DNA from: Marsupella aquatica | Taxonomy: Eukaryota; Marchantiophyta | DNA length: 64,000 nucleotides | Direction of reading: 5' to 3' | NCBI GenBank assembly: GCA_973895155.1 | Contig: OZ316892.1 | Location: forward strand, 2,170,001-2,234,000 | Shown here: positions 24,885-36,707 of the stretch, one piece after another | How positions within the stretch are numbered: position 1 is the first letter of the stretch | Layout of the letters: the number at the start of each line of letters is the position of its first letter | Position numbers and translations under genes: made by a program | Notes under the pieces: generated by a model | Told to the model about the DNA's origin: nothing | What the model saw: only the letters and a program-made list of their open reading frames with translations | Database searches by the model: none

Positions 24885-27441
24885 CTAGTAGTCGAAGGTA
24901 CACGAGGCACGTAAGAACCCAACCCGGCTCTTCTCCAGGTCATACTCAACAAGGAAGTTCTGCTGCGCAACACTGCCGATGACATTCATGCTGGCAGTAG
25001 CATTTTGAATGCTGAACTGGTAGAGATTATCCGAGAGACGTAGGAGCACATTGTCCTTGGGTAGGAACACTTCGATTTCTTCCTGCCGTTCACCCTACAA
25101 TACGGATAGCACCACAAAAACATTTCAATTAATCGTACCTCACTTCATTGAATTTGCGAAATGTAGCCAGGTGAGCAGCTAAAACTGTCGTAAAGTAATC
25201 TATGTCCGACATATTTACACAACCATGATCAGTTATGCATTGGTAAACAAACTCTCCCAAGCGGATTCTCTCACACAGGGACGAGGTGAATCTGAGATTA
25301 TAGACCTTCGATCATGAGTTGGAACTGTTGAAATTCTACGACAACACTTGGTCAATGAAATACTCACGTGAGCATGCTTAGACTGCCACTTTTGGAAGAT
25401 GATGCTGACGGTAGGGAACAGATATGCGTCAAAGACATCCCTGGTGAAATTAAAATACCAAATACCGTTCGCATCAATTGATAATGGTTTTAATGGTGTC
25501 AATGTACTGATTCCGTATAAATAGGCCTCCGCAAACTTAGAAAAGTAAGGCTCCCGAAGTTTGGTCAGTGTCGTGCCAGAATCAATTATGGTCATAATCT
25601 GATTGAGTTGCACTGACTCCAGGGTGAGCTCCTGAGGGTCGATTGAAATGCGAGTTCCTGCCACTGTGATGGCAGTCATGTTCAAAGCGTAGAATGCATT
25701 CACAGGGTTTGGGACAATAGGAGTCCACAGTGTTTTGGACTTGTGTAGGTGTTTGGTAGACGAAAAGAGGGAGTCGGTTTCAGACTCGTCGATCTCCCCA
25801 AACGACAGGAAACTTGTGGTACTATATTCCGCTGCTTCGTTCGGGAAGCAGTACCTGCATATCCGATCCATCAGTAGATCAAATGATCAATTATCAGATT
25901 AGCTTTAATGCCGACAGCGAAACAGAACACATGCAGCCACTGAAATCCAGAGCAATTTTGAACATGTTCAACCGGAAATTGGACTAGAGGAGTCTTTGAA
26001 TCAAGGCAAGTAGATCCAAATCAAGCTAGATTTTCAGTCCTAGTTAGATGTATCAATCTATCCAGCTAACGCTATATTTGCATGATAATGTACTTAGAAG
26101 TTGGTCTCTTGAAACGGTTACTTCTTCTCTCGCTTCTTCTCCAGAGTAGAACCTGAACGGGTTATCGATCCAGCATGGTGCGTGGACTCGGGCTTCTGCA
26201 TGGAAGGGACTGGGGTTCTCTTCAGGTTCTCAAAGATTCCCTGGTCTCTGAATTTCACGTCTTTAGAGTATGAGCACATTCCTGACTGAGTGATTCAACT
26301 TGCAGTGATGATGAGGTAGCGCTTACCGGAACTGCTTGGAGAATTTTTTAAACTTGCCATTACTTAGCGTTCGGAGCTGTGCCAAGAATGGAGATGCACC
26401 TCCCAGCTGTGGTGCCGGAATCAAACCCATGATCCCAGAGAGTGCAAGAAAACCAGTGTTGTTGAGAGCAACACCGAACTCAAACTCTGGAATGACGACC
26501 TGGTGGCCGTCTCCAGAACCAATGGTCAGCGTTTCTCTCGCTTTGTACCCGATGGCAACAACACTGCCATCACCATATGAGCCGGTCCACGGGACATAGG
26601 AGCCGTTCACAATTTCTCTCTCGAGGGTGGATGAGATAGTGGGGTCATATGTAGGCAGAATCTCAGTAAAGCACTTGATGCATTGCTTGCTTTGGGCCCA
26701 GAAATCTGAGCTTCCAGTGTCGATCTGCAGAAGCAAACTCTGTCGCAATACATACAAAGTTCCACAGTTATTATTTCGTGCCTTAATTAGATGTAAACCT
26801 TTGGGAGGATCCATGCCGGCCCGTCCACCTTAGAGCTGAATCCAATTTCATATGAACGGGCAATGATGGGACAGCGTTCTAGCTGAACAAGCTATAGTTA
26901 CTTGCAGTGAAATTAATTAAGAATGTAAACTGTCCAACTGCCATCAGATTGTTTCTGCATTTCAAGCATCTTGAGATCGAATTGACGGTACGCGAATACA
27001 GGTGAGCTCTTACTTCGGGAACAACTTGTTGTACAAAGCCAAGAGGAAGCGTACCTGCGGGGGAGTGCCGATCTGCAGTTGCGCAAAGAATGTACCTTGA
27101 TGAACGTTAATGTCGGTCGCCGGGACTGTGAGTGCATCCGGCTTCCTGCGGAGCCCTCGACGAAGAGATTCCGGGATGTCCGACTGAGCGCGCTGAGAGC
27201 TGGAGTCCCTGGTCGGCTGCGGCATCCTGACCTCTCGGCGTACGATGGGGAAACTGTTCCTTGGAACAGCGCCATAGATCTCTTTCAAGGTAGGGACGTG
27301 TTCCAGTCCCTCGTCAGATGATGCACAAACTCGCGGGGAGCTGAAAACTGAAGTGAAAGCAAGGGTGAGAACGAGGAGAGACAAGTCACGATGGAGCCCA
27401 TTCTGTTTCACCCATATTCTGGATGCATCGGACGCAGCCAT
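24885..27441 (-). CDS. Nepenthesin-type aspartic protease AP3 (identical protein to AP2)
   Basis: Exons in transcript order are 27441-27055, 26739-26327, 25854-25368 and 25094-24885, giving 498 residues. Coordinates are exactly AP2 plus 9,165. Both catalytic aspartates (D136, D358) and the flap tyrosine Y184 are present, with the same DTGSSDFW loop, signal-like N-terminus and QNFLVEYDLE tail. Introns as well as exons match AP2, so this is a very recent copy. The promoter is the ancestral one for this gene type, since similarity to AP2 ends at 27553. If the assembly is right, AP2 and AP3 are a matched pair differing only upstream. Confidence 0.86.
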
Positions 27442-27563
27442 CTTTCTTCGTTTCAGCCGATAGCTACTCACACCTGCAGCTCGATGAATGATTGATCCTT
27501 CAGCTGATGATTAGCGTTGGTAGAAAATTTACGCCCTGAGCGTGATTGCATTCCGTGCTACTG

Positions 27564-27572
27564 CTCTTATAG
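27564..27572 (-). promoter_or_regulatory. TATA-like box of AP3
   Basis: CTATAAGAG on the minus strand, at the same distance from the ATG as in AP1 and AP2, although the surrounding promoter has diverged. Confidence 0.45.
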
Positions 27573-29239
27573 GTGTTCCTGATCGATGCGTGCGGCTGAA
27601 GCCTAGTGTTGTAGAAAACCGCCTCACCCCTATTCCGCTCGATCTCGTGTTCTTTGAGTAAGTAATAAATCATTACCAGATTAGAGCGGGGGTGTCACTA
27701 ATTGTATCCAGTTCACTTTCCCTTGAAATGGTCAGAAGTCAGGCTAATTACACAATGAGAAAAACGGTCAGCTGTCTAGCTAGGTTAGTGGGCCAAACAC
27801 TTATTCTCTTAGAGATGGTCAACTATCCTGCCGCGTTAGTGGGCCTAAATTGGATAACTAAGGTGAGCTGTGCAACTAATTAAATTCTAAATAATTGGAC
27901 TTAGTTTGACCAGGCAACGACTCTATCCATCAAGTCAACTATGTGTGAATATAATTATGGCAAGTCACCCTCTTGAATCCTTGACAACGTTACCTGTGAA
28001 CTTGCCTGAGCACTTGTCACACAGCTTACAGTGTTATCCATGCAGAGAGTTGGGGCCCAGATGTTTGACACGTGTGGTACTCAATATTTTGAAAATGTGA
28101 TTACTGAGATCAACAAATTTTAACAAAAACACTCTTATTCTTAGTGATTATTACAGTAGCTATACTAGACTAGTAAGGTAGAAAGGTCTTAAGTTCCCCA
28201 ACCCAATTTTAACAAGCCCTAGACTGATTCAGAAACTAGAAGGGTGTCAAATAAGAATTATTTTGTAAAAGGTCTCATGTTAAGGGGGGTTTCAAAGGGC
28301 TCGGCTCATACTGACTTCAATTTGGAACATAGTTACCAGCTTTGGAAAAACATTCTCTGCCCTGGACACTTGATGATCACCTTATCCAGAGCCAGCTTCT
28401 GTAATAAATGTCTAAAGTGGGCGTTTGTTTACTTCATTACCCTATGAGGACTGTGCTTTGCATCTAAGGGCCATCTTGCATGTGAGGGTCCTCTAATTAT
28501 AGACCCTTTAAGTGATCAGGTGGCAGATGCTTACTCTTGAGCCTTCCTTGCCTCACCTTCCTGGTGTGCCAGTCCTCACTGCAGCAATTCCGTTTTCTAA
28601 AGGGTCCCAACCTTTCAAATTCATAAACCACAAAATTACACTGATAACAACAAAGGGATTGAAACTACAAAGGAGGAAACCCTACTGAGTGAGTGTGAGC
28701 ATGACACAGATTGCCTTGGAGGATTGTGCTTTGATTTGGTCATACACTTTTTCCTGTCTTTTGTGGGCAAGTAAAGGCCACTTTTTAAAGGACTATTGCA
28801 CATGCAAGACAGCCCTAAGCATGGGATCATTTTCTCCAATTCTGCATATCCTTTGTTGATGTACAAGTCCTGAGCAGCAACCCTATAGGGCACGTAGGCT
28901 GTTCTAGTCAACATGAGGGTAGGACCCAACTTATTTTTTAAGGTTTTTTTAAATTTTTCGCCAGGGTGACTAGTGTTGGCTTCTCTAAGGGAGTAGATTC
29001 TAGGAATATTCTCTATCAGATTTTACTAAATTAAATCACTCTCAATATCCCTAGATTTAAGGAGTATCTTTAGATTGTGGGGTTTATAATTTGGTGAAAA
29101 AATGGGCAATGGTGTTTAAAAAATCTAGGGAATATGAGCCAAAAGTGGCCAACATTTATTGGGGAGGTGGAATTTGGCTGAAAGTCGCACTTAAAAAATA
29201 AGCTGGTAGGGCCTCTCTGTGCTAAAATTTGAAAATACT
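27573..29239. other. AP3 upstream block
   Basis: Paralogous to the regions upstream of AP1 and AP4, with the 142-bp insert lacking at about 28220. The part at 28770-28930 matches 4561-4740, including the phrase ttttctccaattctgcat. No convincing gene is seen. Confidence 0.5.
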
Positions 29240-29720
29240 AGACGACAAACTATTTCACTTTTTTGGGAGCAGTCTTGACAGTCTTAATTAAGTACCTCAA
29301 AGAATATTTATTTTTCCATTTATCTAGGTGTGATAGTATTAAAATCTTTCTATTACCATTTGGGGGAGATGGTTTAAAGTTGGAGCGACCCTTGATTAAT
29401 TATTCTTCTCTGCATGGGAATCCTTTTGAGCCTGAGACACTACAAGAAAAATTATTTTACCTTTTTGGGAGTAATATTCACAGCTTTAATTATGTACCTT
29501 AAAGAATATTTATTTTCTCTTTTATCTACATACTATAGTACTAAAGGATTTTTTGTTACCATATATTTGGGGGAGATTGCTTATAGTTGGAGCAACCCTA
29601 TGGCTTAGCACTCAGTCTTTCCAACTTACTCCGACCAGCAAGCCAGGCCTTCTGGTCCCTTGCTCCTCTATAGCACCCAGAACTGAGAATTCATTTTCCA
29701 GCTGGGCAGAACCATTGTAA
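29240..29720. repeat. Array-specific 3'-flank repeat, copy 4
   Basis: Same block as 5069-5560, starting at gacaaactatttcac and passing through ccctatggcttagcac. It marks the beginning of the AP4 unit. Confidence 0.6.
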
Positions 29721-30539
29721 GTGGCCTCACCTAAAGAAATGACATAGCATGTTGAATATGCTTCTGGTTTTGTTTCGAAGTGACCCATTAAAGGTTTTTA
29801 ACTCTATCTTGTAGACCAGATTGTTAGGAATAGGTTACAAGGTAAATATTAGTGGAAACTGTGGATATACATAATTGGACTTGAAAAAGGTGTGTACTAG
29901 ACTAGATCCATTGATCATGGGTCACATAAGTAGTGTACTCAAAGATATTAAGTTAGTTTTAAACTTCTTGAAACCAATATAGCATGTTCATCCTCCTACA
30001 TGCCTATTTTGACTTAATATCTAAAAGAATTGAAATGAGGCAACATTTTAATTTCATTAGTTTATGAAAAACAAGTATTGAAAGAATGATTATAAGAAAT
30101 TTTATGAAAAAATTACACACCTTTTTAAAAGTGAGAAAAGTACAATATTACATGTGCATTAATTGTAGGTACTAGTCAATGTATTTGTATAAGTACATCA
30201 CTTTATGATTCAAATAGCGTGAGCTACTGAACTTTGTTTTTAAGAATTTATGCTTTATTTGGGCTCTTTATTTAGGTGACACCTGTTCATGAATAAACCA
30301 TGAACAATGTGAATACTATAACCAATGGAATATAAGGTGCCTTCCTCAATTAATAGTGTACTAGTTGCTTGGTTGAAGGGTCCATATGAAAAAAATATGC
30401 CCCTCAAAATGTTAAAAAAATATAGGGGACCTCATATAAACTAAAGAAATTAAAGAAGTTAAAAGGGATGCCAAAAATGACTAAATTATAAATAATACCT
30501 GGCTTAAGCATGGACTAGGCCAAATTAACATAGAAATAC
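29721..30539. other. AP4 downstream flank, left part
   Basis: To about 29985 it follows the other protease 3' flanks. From there to 30539 it is AT-rich DNA not shared with the other units, probably an insertion, with nothing recognisable. Confidence 0.4.
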
Positions 30540-30661
30540 ATTTCAATCTAAATGAGACAAGATAACCAAAGAGTGTCCCACCATATAGCAGCCTAGGGAC
30601 ATTTCAATCTAAATGAGACAAGATAACCAAAGAGTGTCCCACCATATAGCAGCCTAGGGAA
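30540..30661. repeat. 61-bp perfect tandem duplication
   Basis: Two adjacent copies begin atttcaatctaaatgagac and end gcctaggga. They are identical as far as I can see, so the duplication is young. Confidence 0.8.
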
Positions 30662-30679
30662 ATTTCCAAATCGAGTATG

Positions 30680-30682
<3 letters not shown>

Positions 30683-30714
<32 letters not shown>
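30683..30714. repeat. (AT)n microsatellite
   Basis: About 16 AT units. It sits where AP2 and AP3 carry their TA tract, just before a conserved cacctttatccaaaatgg phrase. Confidence 0.9.
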
Positions 30715-30717
<3 letters not shown>

Positions 30718-31754
30718 CTTTATCCAAAATGGATGTCCCAACAAAGTACCATTTCATGGCCCTTCAAACCACAAGTGCTGAAAACCAGTATTGTACCAAC
30801 AAAAAACAAAACTAAACAGCACCGTAAATCAGCCAGAAATAAAGACTGTCAGTCTGTTGATTAGAAAATCCGAGGAGAGTCAGAAGCCCATGATTCTAAC
30901 GAGAAGCACTTCTGAGTTTAGGAAAGAGAGGAGCCCCTGACGTCTAACACAACTCTATATATACAACCTTTGCGTACTTATCCCACCCCTTTTATTATCT
31001 GTTTGTCCATCCATGTGTAATGCCACAAAATCCATGATATTCAGTCAATATAGATCCTGGAACATGCCTCTTTTTTTGGAACTTACTTAAAGTCCAGTTG
31101 GACTCATACATTGTCTATGAAGCCCCCATGGACAAACCAAACTTAGATGAACTTGACTCAAACATACATATATGCTTGGATACTCTTTGTTACACTTGTC
31201 TCCAAAATACCATGTCAGATCATCATTTTTGTTCACCTGTCCTTAAAGTACCTTGTCAAAGCAGCACCTGTGTACATTTTTGTCCATTCAAAGATACCAT
31301 GTACCAACCTGATCAACATTGATTGCAAGCATCCTGGCTTCTATTCTCTTAATATCTTTTTCCCTCAAGCTAGTTACTTTAACCATTTTCTTAGAGTTCA
31401 ATAAAAAACGATAAAATATGTAAGGTATGTTTAGGTATTTCCATGCCTTATCTGGCCTTTATGGTAATAAAATTATATAGACTAAGCTCTTCACAATTTA
31501 CTCTAGCACCTCAAGTGAATATACACATACTTTATACAGAAAAAGGCCAAATAGAGTTCAAAAGAATAAACAAGAGAGGTCCCAAGTGGACAAAACCAAA
31601 CGCAAAAGAAGTGAGCAAAAGGAAACCCTAAAAACCAAGAAAGAGGAACTAAAAGAAGTGAGTAAAAGGTAACCCCTAAAAACCAAGAAAGAGGAACTAA
31701 AACTACCGCAAATGGACCGAGGTCCTCATCATACCTAGCAAATGTGGCTACAAG

Positions 31755-32489
31755 CTAGTGGTCTACATCAAGTGTCGAAACTAGATCGGCAAGTGGGACA
31801 GGAATGTCCTCTAGGGGGGCTAGCCGCTGCGGAGTCACACTAGCACCCACTGTCAGAGATCGACGATAGACGGCCCGAGCTTGAGCACGCTGTAAGGTGA
31901 CTGAAATGCGTTGGCGAAAGTGCGTGGTCAAAACAGATAGCGGGGGCCCGGTGGGACCCATCCGGCTGTGAACATCCCGAGCAGCTTGGCGAAGAAGCCC
32001 GTCGAACTGATGATGGAGACGCCCAAATATCTCAAGAGCAAGGGGCAGGAAGCTATCAGATGAAGCTCGTGCAACATATTTGGCCTCCTTCATTGTTGCT
32101 GCTCGTGATGCTGCTGCCCCTGCCGTTGTTGCCGCTGTCCCAATGATGTCTTGGCGCAATGGGTTTGCCACCACTACATCTGCCAAAGTACGGTGACCGT
32201 CACAGACCATGGTAAGATCCACCCGTAACCGCTGTGATGGAGGACCAGGTAACTCGAGCACCACCTCCCGCCGCGCGCAGACCAAAGAGCCAGAGAGAAC
32301 CTGAGCAGTCGCATCTCTCACAGCGTCGTGAACAAAAATGGTTTTGCCGCCCAAACTGCATCGAAGAAGATGGACACCTGTGGCATCACAAGGCTTCCCA
32401 CAAGTGCAAGTAGGAGGTAAACCAGCAAGAAGTGGGTGGGGCAAGCCCATACGAAGACGCATGGCTGTCGCAAACTCCGCTGAAAACAT
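31755..32489 (-). pseudogene. Non-LTR retrotransposon ORF, C-terminal fragment with Cys/His knuckle
   Basis: The open frame has 244 codons. In order it shows a start-proximal RLRMGLPHPLL, then CTCGKPC with a following HLLRC (a CCHC-like knuckle, about residues 28-44). Next come a VHDAVRDA stretch and RVDLTMV followed by LADVVV, which resembles the spaced acidic motif of restriction-like nuclease tails in R2-type elements. A conserved KEAKY...TLDVDH end follows. There is no reverse transcriptase domain, so the element is 5'-truncated. The tandem tail at about 31585-31705 matches that of the copy at 3598-4412. The R2-like assignment is inference from motif order; the LINE-type fragment call is firmer. 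Confidence 0.55.
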
Positions 32490-32769
32490 CCGCAGGTGAG
32501 GAATGACTCAAGTAGTTTGTTCAATGAGCAACAGCAAAATTAATTCAATTTTTTTCTCAAGAATATTTTTTTGTTTATAATAGATCACAAAAATCCCATA
32601 AAAGGGGGCAAGAAGCAACACAATCCCCGTGAACCAATATAACAATTTTCACAGTTAGGAAAACTGGGTGCAAATCTTGATTTTCACAAACCATTGCTCT
32701 TGAGATGAAATTGTATTTTCCATAGAGTATCGCTTTTGTGTCAAGGAGAGGTTTGACTTATTTTGCTGC

Positions 32770-33113
32770 TGTTAGATATTGCTCTAGTCTTGTGACTCAT
32801 GAGCTAACCACAGTTAGTCTAACTCGGGTTAGGACTTAGCTAATGTTAGCGGTTGTGCAATTGTGCATATAGCCAGGGCTGAAGCCAGACCCTGGTGGAA
32901 CTTAGGCTCATTGTTACGGAGCTAGTTGAGAGATAGGGAGAGCTTGTGCTGTGAATGCTTGGTATGGCCGGTCAGCCTAGAGTGCAATAAAACTCTTGTG
33001 TGTTCCCGTGGACGTAGCCTCATGTGGAGGTGAACCACGTATCTCTCTGTGTCGACTATTGTGCATTGGATGGTTCATGGGCTTGCCGTTACGAATGTTG
33101 TCTATGCTCAACA
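32770..33113. mobile_element. Candidate solo LTR of a Copia-type retrotransposon
   Basis: The 344-bp block begins TGTTAGATATTG and ends CTCAACA, giving TGTT...AACA ends. Its right part holds gtggacgtag, gtgaaccacgta and ctctctgtgtc, a phrase order common near the 3' end of plant Copia LTRs. The flanking pentamers are GCTGC and GCTGG, a 4-of-5 target duplication. No internal region or second LTR is present. Confidence 0.5.
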
Positions 33114-33584
33114 GCTGGAACTGAAAGCTATCTCAAATTTTAATCTAAGAGAGTATTGTTGAGAAATGATATTTTCCAAAGAACGCTGATCTTGTTACAA
33201 TAAGGGTTTCGAGTACTTTGTCGTCACAAAGGTCTCAACAATTTCAAATACAATAGATGTATACCTTTGTTTCATTCAATACATATTTTCAGTTCATTTT
33301 CAAGTGTGAAGAGTCTCTTAACATACTTGAAATGTAGGTAAACATTTAATTAGAACATTGATTACCTAGTTTTTCTCATCATTAGGTGTAAAATGCTTAG
33401 TTTATGTGTCACTGTCCATGGGGATGATGGAAGACAACCTTCAAGTCCATCCAGGCTTTGGTTTCTTTTTTTTGTCTTGTAGTGATTTTAATTCATTTGA
33501 TTTCTTTTATGATAAAAGAGTAGATACATGTAAAATATATGCCAATAAATTAATAAATATTAATTAAGAGGGAGTACACATGCA

Positions 33585-33925
33585 AAGAAAAGCACATTAT
33601 GACCAAGTAAGTACAAAGGGTATTAAAGACTTGTGCACATGTACAATACATATTCTCATTTGCTTCTAGGTAATGATAATCAACTCAATTAAAACCATAG
33701 ATTTTGTAAAAGAAACCGGGAGGAGCACATTGTTTAAACTCTCATTTCTCTCACTCTCATGAGAAAAAAGATAATTAATATTAAACATTTAAGAGGGGAG
33801 CCAAGTACTTCAAGATACTCAGTTCACTAAATTAAAAGGGACCAAAAATTAAATAAAAATTAAATTAATACAAATAGTTCACCTAGTTCAATGACAAAAT
33901 CTGAAAGGTATATTCATTAAAGAAC
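33585..33925. repeat. Dispersed repeat shared with 45236-45720
   Basis: Both blocks contain catttgcttctagg/catttgcgtgag-type sequence followed by tcaattaaaaccata/tcaatcaaaaccata. Then come ctcatgagaa/ttcatgagaa and a final gacaaaatctgaaaggt. Similarity is clear but diverged, and the element class is unknown. Confidence 0.5.
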
Positions 33926-34012
33926 TGTGTAATGCCACAAAATCCATGATCTTCAGCCAACTACCGCAGCTAGAGGCATGACACGGTTAGTTGTGAGATC
34001 TTCGTGATATAT

Positions 34013-36570
34013 CTAGTAGTCGAAGGTACAGGAGGCACGTAAGAACCCAACCCGGCTCTCCTCCAGGTCATACTCAACAAGGAAGTTCTGCTGCGCAACA
34101 CTGCCGATGATATTCATGTTGGTAGTAGCATTTTGAATGCTGAACTGGTAGAGATTATCCGAGACAGGTAGGAGGATATTGTCCTTGGGTAGGAACACTT
34201 CGATTTCTTCCTCCCGTTCACCCTACAATATGGATAGCACCACAAAACCATTTCAATTAATCGTACCTCACACCATTGAATTTGCGAAACGTAGCCAGCA
34301 GCTAAAACTGTCGTAAAGTAATCTATGTCCGACACATTTACACAGCCATGATCAGTTATGCATTGGTAAACAAACTCTCCAAGCGGATTCTCTCACACAG
34401 GGACGAGGTGAATCTGAGATTAGACCTTCGGTCATGAGTTGGAACTGTTGACATCCTACGACAACACTTGGTCAATGAAATACTCACGTGAGCATGCTGA
34501 GACTGCCACTTTTGGAAGATGAAGCTGACGGTAGGGAACAGATATCCGTCGAAGACATCCCTGGTGATATTAAAAAACCAAATACCGTTCGCAGCAATTG
34601 GTATTGTTTCTAATGGTGTACTGTGGTTTAAATAGGCGTTCACAAACCTAGAAAAGTAAGGCTCCCGAAGTTTGGTCAGTGTCGTGCCAGAATCAATTAT
34701 GGTCATAATTTGATTGAGTTGTACTGACTCCAGGGTGAGCTCCTGAGGATCGATTGAAATGCGAATTCCTGCCACTGTGATAGCAGTCATGTTCAGGGCG
34801 TAGAAAGAATGCACAGCTTTGGGGACAATAGGAGTCCACAGGGTTTTGGACTTATATAGGTGTTTGGTAGACGTATAGAGGGAGTTGGTTTCAGACTCGT
34901 CGATCTCGCCAAACGACAGGAAACTTGTGGTACTATATTCTGCTGCTTCGTTCGGGAAACAGTACCTGCATATCCGATCCATCAGTAGATCAAATGATCA
35001 ATAAATTATCAGATTAGCTTTAATGCCCACAGCGAAACAGAACACACGCAGCCACAGAAATCCAGAGCAATTTTGAACAAGTTCGACCGGAAATTGCTCT
35101 GAAAGAGTCTTTGAATCAAGGCAAGTAGATCCAAATCAAGCTAGATTTTGAGTCCTAGTTAGATGTATCAATCTATCCAGCTAACGCTATATGTGCATGA
35201 TAATGTACTTTGAAGTTGGTCTCTTGAAACGATTACTTCTTCTCCAGAGTAGAACCTGAACGGGTTATCCAGCGTGGTGCGTGGACTCGGGCTTCTGCAT
35301 GGGAGTAGACTGGAAGGGACTAGCTTCGGTTGTAAGTTTTGTTGATAATCTCTTCAGGTTATCAAAGATTCCCTGGTCTCTGAATTTCACGTCTTTAGAC
35401 TCTGAGCACATTCCTGACTGAGTGATTCAACTTACAGTCATGATGAGGTATATAGCGCTTACCGGAATTGCTTGGAGAATTTTCTGAACTTGCCGTTACT
35501 TAGCGTTCGGAGCTGTGCCAAGAATGGAGATGGAAATCCCGGTGGTGCCGGAATCAAACCCATGATCCCAGAGAGGTACCTAAAACCAGTGTTGTTCAGA
35601 GTAACAACGAACTCAAACTCTGGAAGGACGACCTGGTTGCCGTCTCCAGAACCAATGGTCAGCGTTTCTCTCGCTCCGTACCCGATGGCAACAACACTGC
35701 CATCACCATATGCCATCGTCCGCGGGACATAGGAGCCGTTCACAATTTCTGGCTCGAAGGTGGATGAGATAGTGGGGTCATATGTAGGCAGAATCTCAGT
35801 AACGCACTTGATGCATTGCTTGCTTTGGGCCCAGAAATATGGGCTTCCAGTGTCGATCTGCAGGAGCAAACTCTGTAGCAATACATACAAAGTTCCACAG
35901 TTGTTATTTCGTGCCTTAATTGGATGTAAACCTTTGGGAGGATCCATGCCGGCCCGTCCACCTTAGAGCTGAATTCAATTTCATGTAAACGGGCAATGAT
36001 GAGACAGCGTTCTAGCTGAACAAGCTATAGTTACTTGCAGTGAAACTAAGAATGCAAACTGTCCAACTGCCATCAGATTGTTTCTGCATCTCAATCATCT
36101 TGACATCGAATTGAAGGTACGCGAATACAGGTGAGCTCTTACTTCGGGAACAACTTGTTGTACCAAGCCAAGAGGAAGCGTACCTGCGGGGGAGTGCCGA
36201 TCTGCAGTTGCGCAAAGAAAGTACCGTGACGAACGTCAATGTCAGTCGCCGGGACTGTGAGTGCATCCGGCTTCCTGCGGAGCCCTCGACGAAGAGATTC
36301 CGGGATGTCCGACTGAGCGCGCTGAGAGCTGGAGTCCCTGGTCGGCTGCGGCATCCTGACCTCTCGGCGTACGATGGGGAAACTGTTCCTTGGAACAGTG
36401 CCATAGATCTCTTTCAAGGTAGGGACGTGCTCCAGTCCTTCGTCAGATGATGCACAAACTCGCGGGGAGCTGAAAACTGAAGTGAAAGCAAGGGTGAGAA
36501 CGAGGAGAGACAAGTCGCGACGGAGCCCATTCTGTTTCACCCGTATTCTGGATGTATCGGATGCAGCCAT
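34013..36570 (-). CDS. Nepenthesin-type aspartic protease AP4 (four exons)
   Basis: Exons in transcript order are 36570-36184, 35872-35463, 34965-34488 and 34222-34013, giving 494 residues with the same phases as AP1. Catalytic aspartates are D136 and D357 (DSGTTLTKL), with flap Y184 (AYGDGS). The first loop reads DTGSPYFW, which puts a proline right after the catalytic loop. The third exon is slightly shorter than in AP2 because of missing codons in the stretch between the second aspartate and the NITRD motif. It has the signal-like N-terminus and the RASCTFDY end of the family. All splice signals are intact. The 3' flank was split by the 2,881-bp insertion, whose near edge lies about 90 bp past the stop codon, so the polyadenylation site may have moved. 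Confidence 0.87.
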
Positions 36571-36698
36571 GTTTCTTCTTTTCAGCCGATAGCTACACAC
36601 ACCTGCAGCTCCATGAATGATTGATCCTTCAGCTGATGATTACCGTTGGTAGAAACTTTACGCCCTGCAGTGAGCGTGATTTGCATTATGTGCTACTG

Positions 36699-36707
36699 CT
36701 TTTATAG
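36699..36707 (-). promoter_or_regulatory. TATA-like box of AP4
   Basis: CTATAAAAG on the minus strand, about 130 bp before the ATG, equivalent to the boxes of AP1-AP3. Confidence 0.45.

Larger units (their letters stand above)
18350..27553. repeat. Near-identical direct duplication, copy B
   Basis: This is the second copy of the 9,165-bp-period unit; see copy A at 9185. Its right edge lies in the AP3 promoter, after which the sequence differs from the AP2 promoter at several positions per hundred. Confidence 0.92.
31045..33925. mobile_element. 2,881-bp composite insertion in the AP4 3' flank
   Basis: Sequence ending in ccacaaaatccatgat plus six more bases (31014-31044) is repeated at 33926-33956: 31 bp with one mismatch. 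AP1 and AP2 carry this phrase once, running straight into the gene's 3' end, so they show the unoccupied site. The inserted DNA holds a retrotransposon ORF fragment (31755-32489, minus), a candidate solo LTR (32770-33113) and a dispersed repeat (33585-33925). It is therefore nested or was assembled before insertion. A 31-bp duplication is long for a transposase or integrase and fits target-primed retrotransposition or break repair better. Confidence 0.7.
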
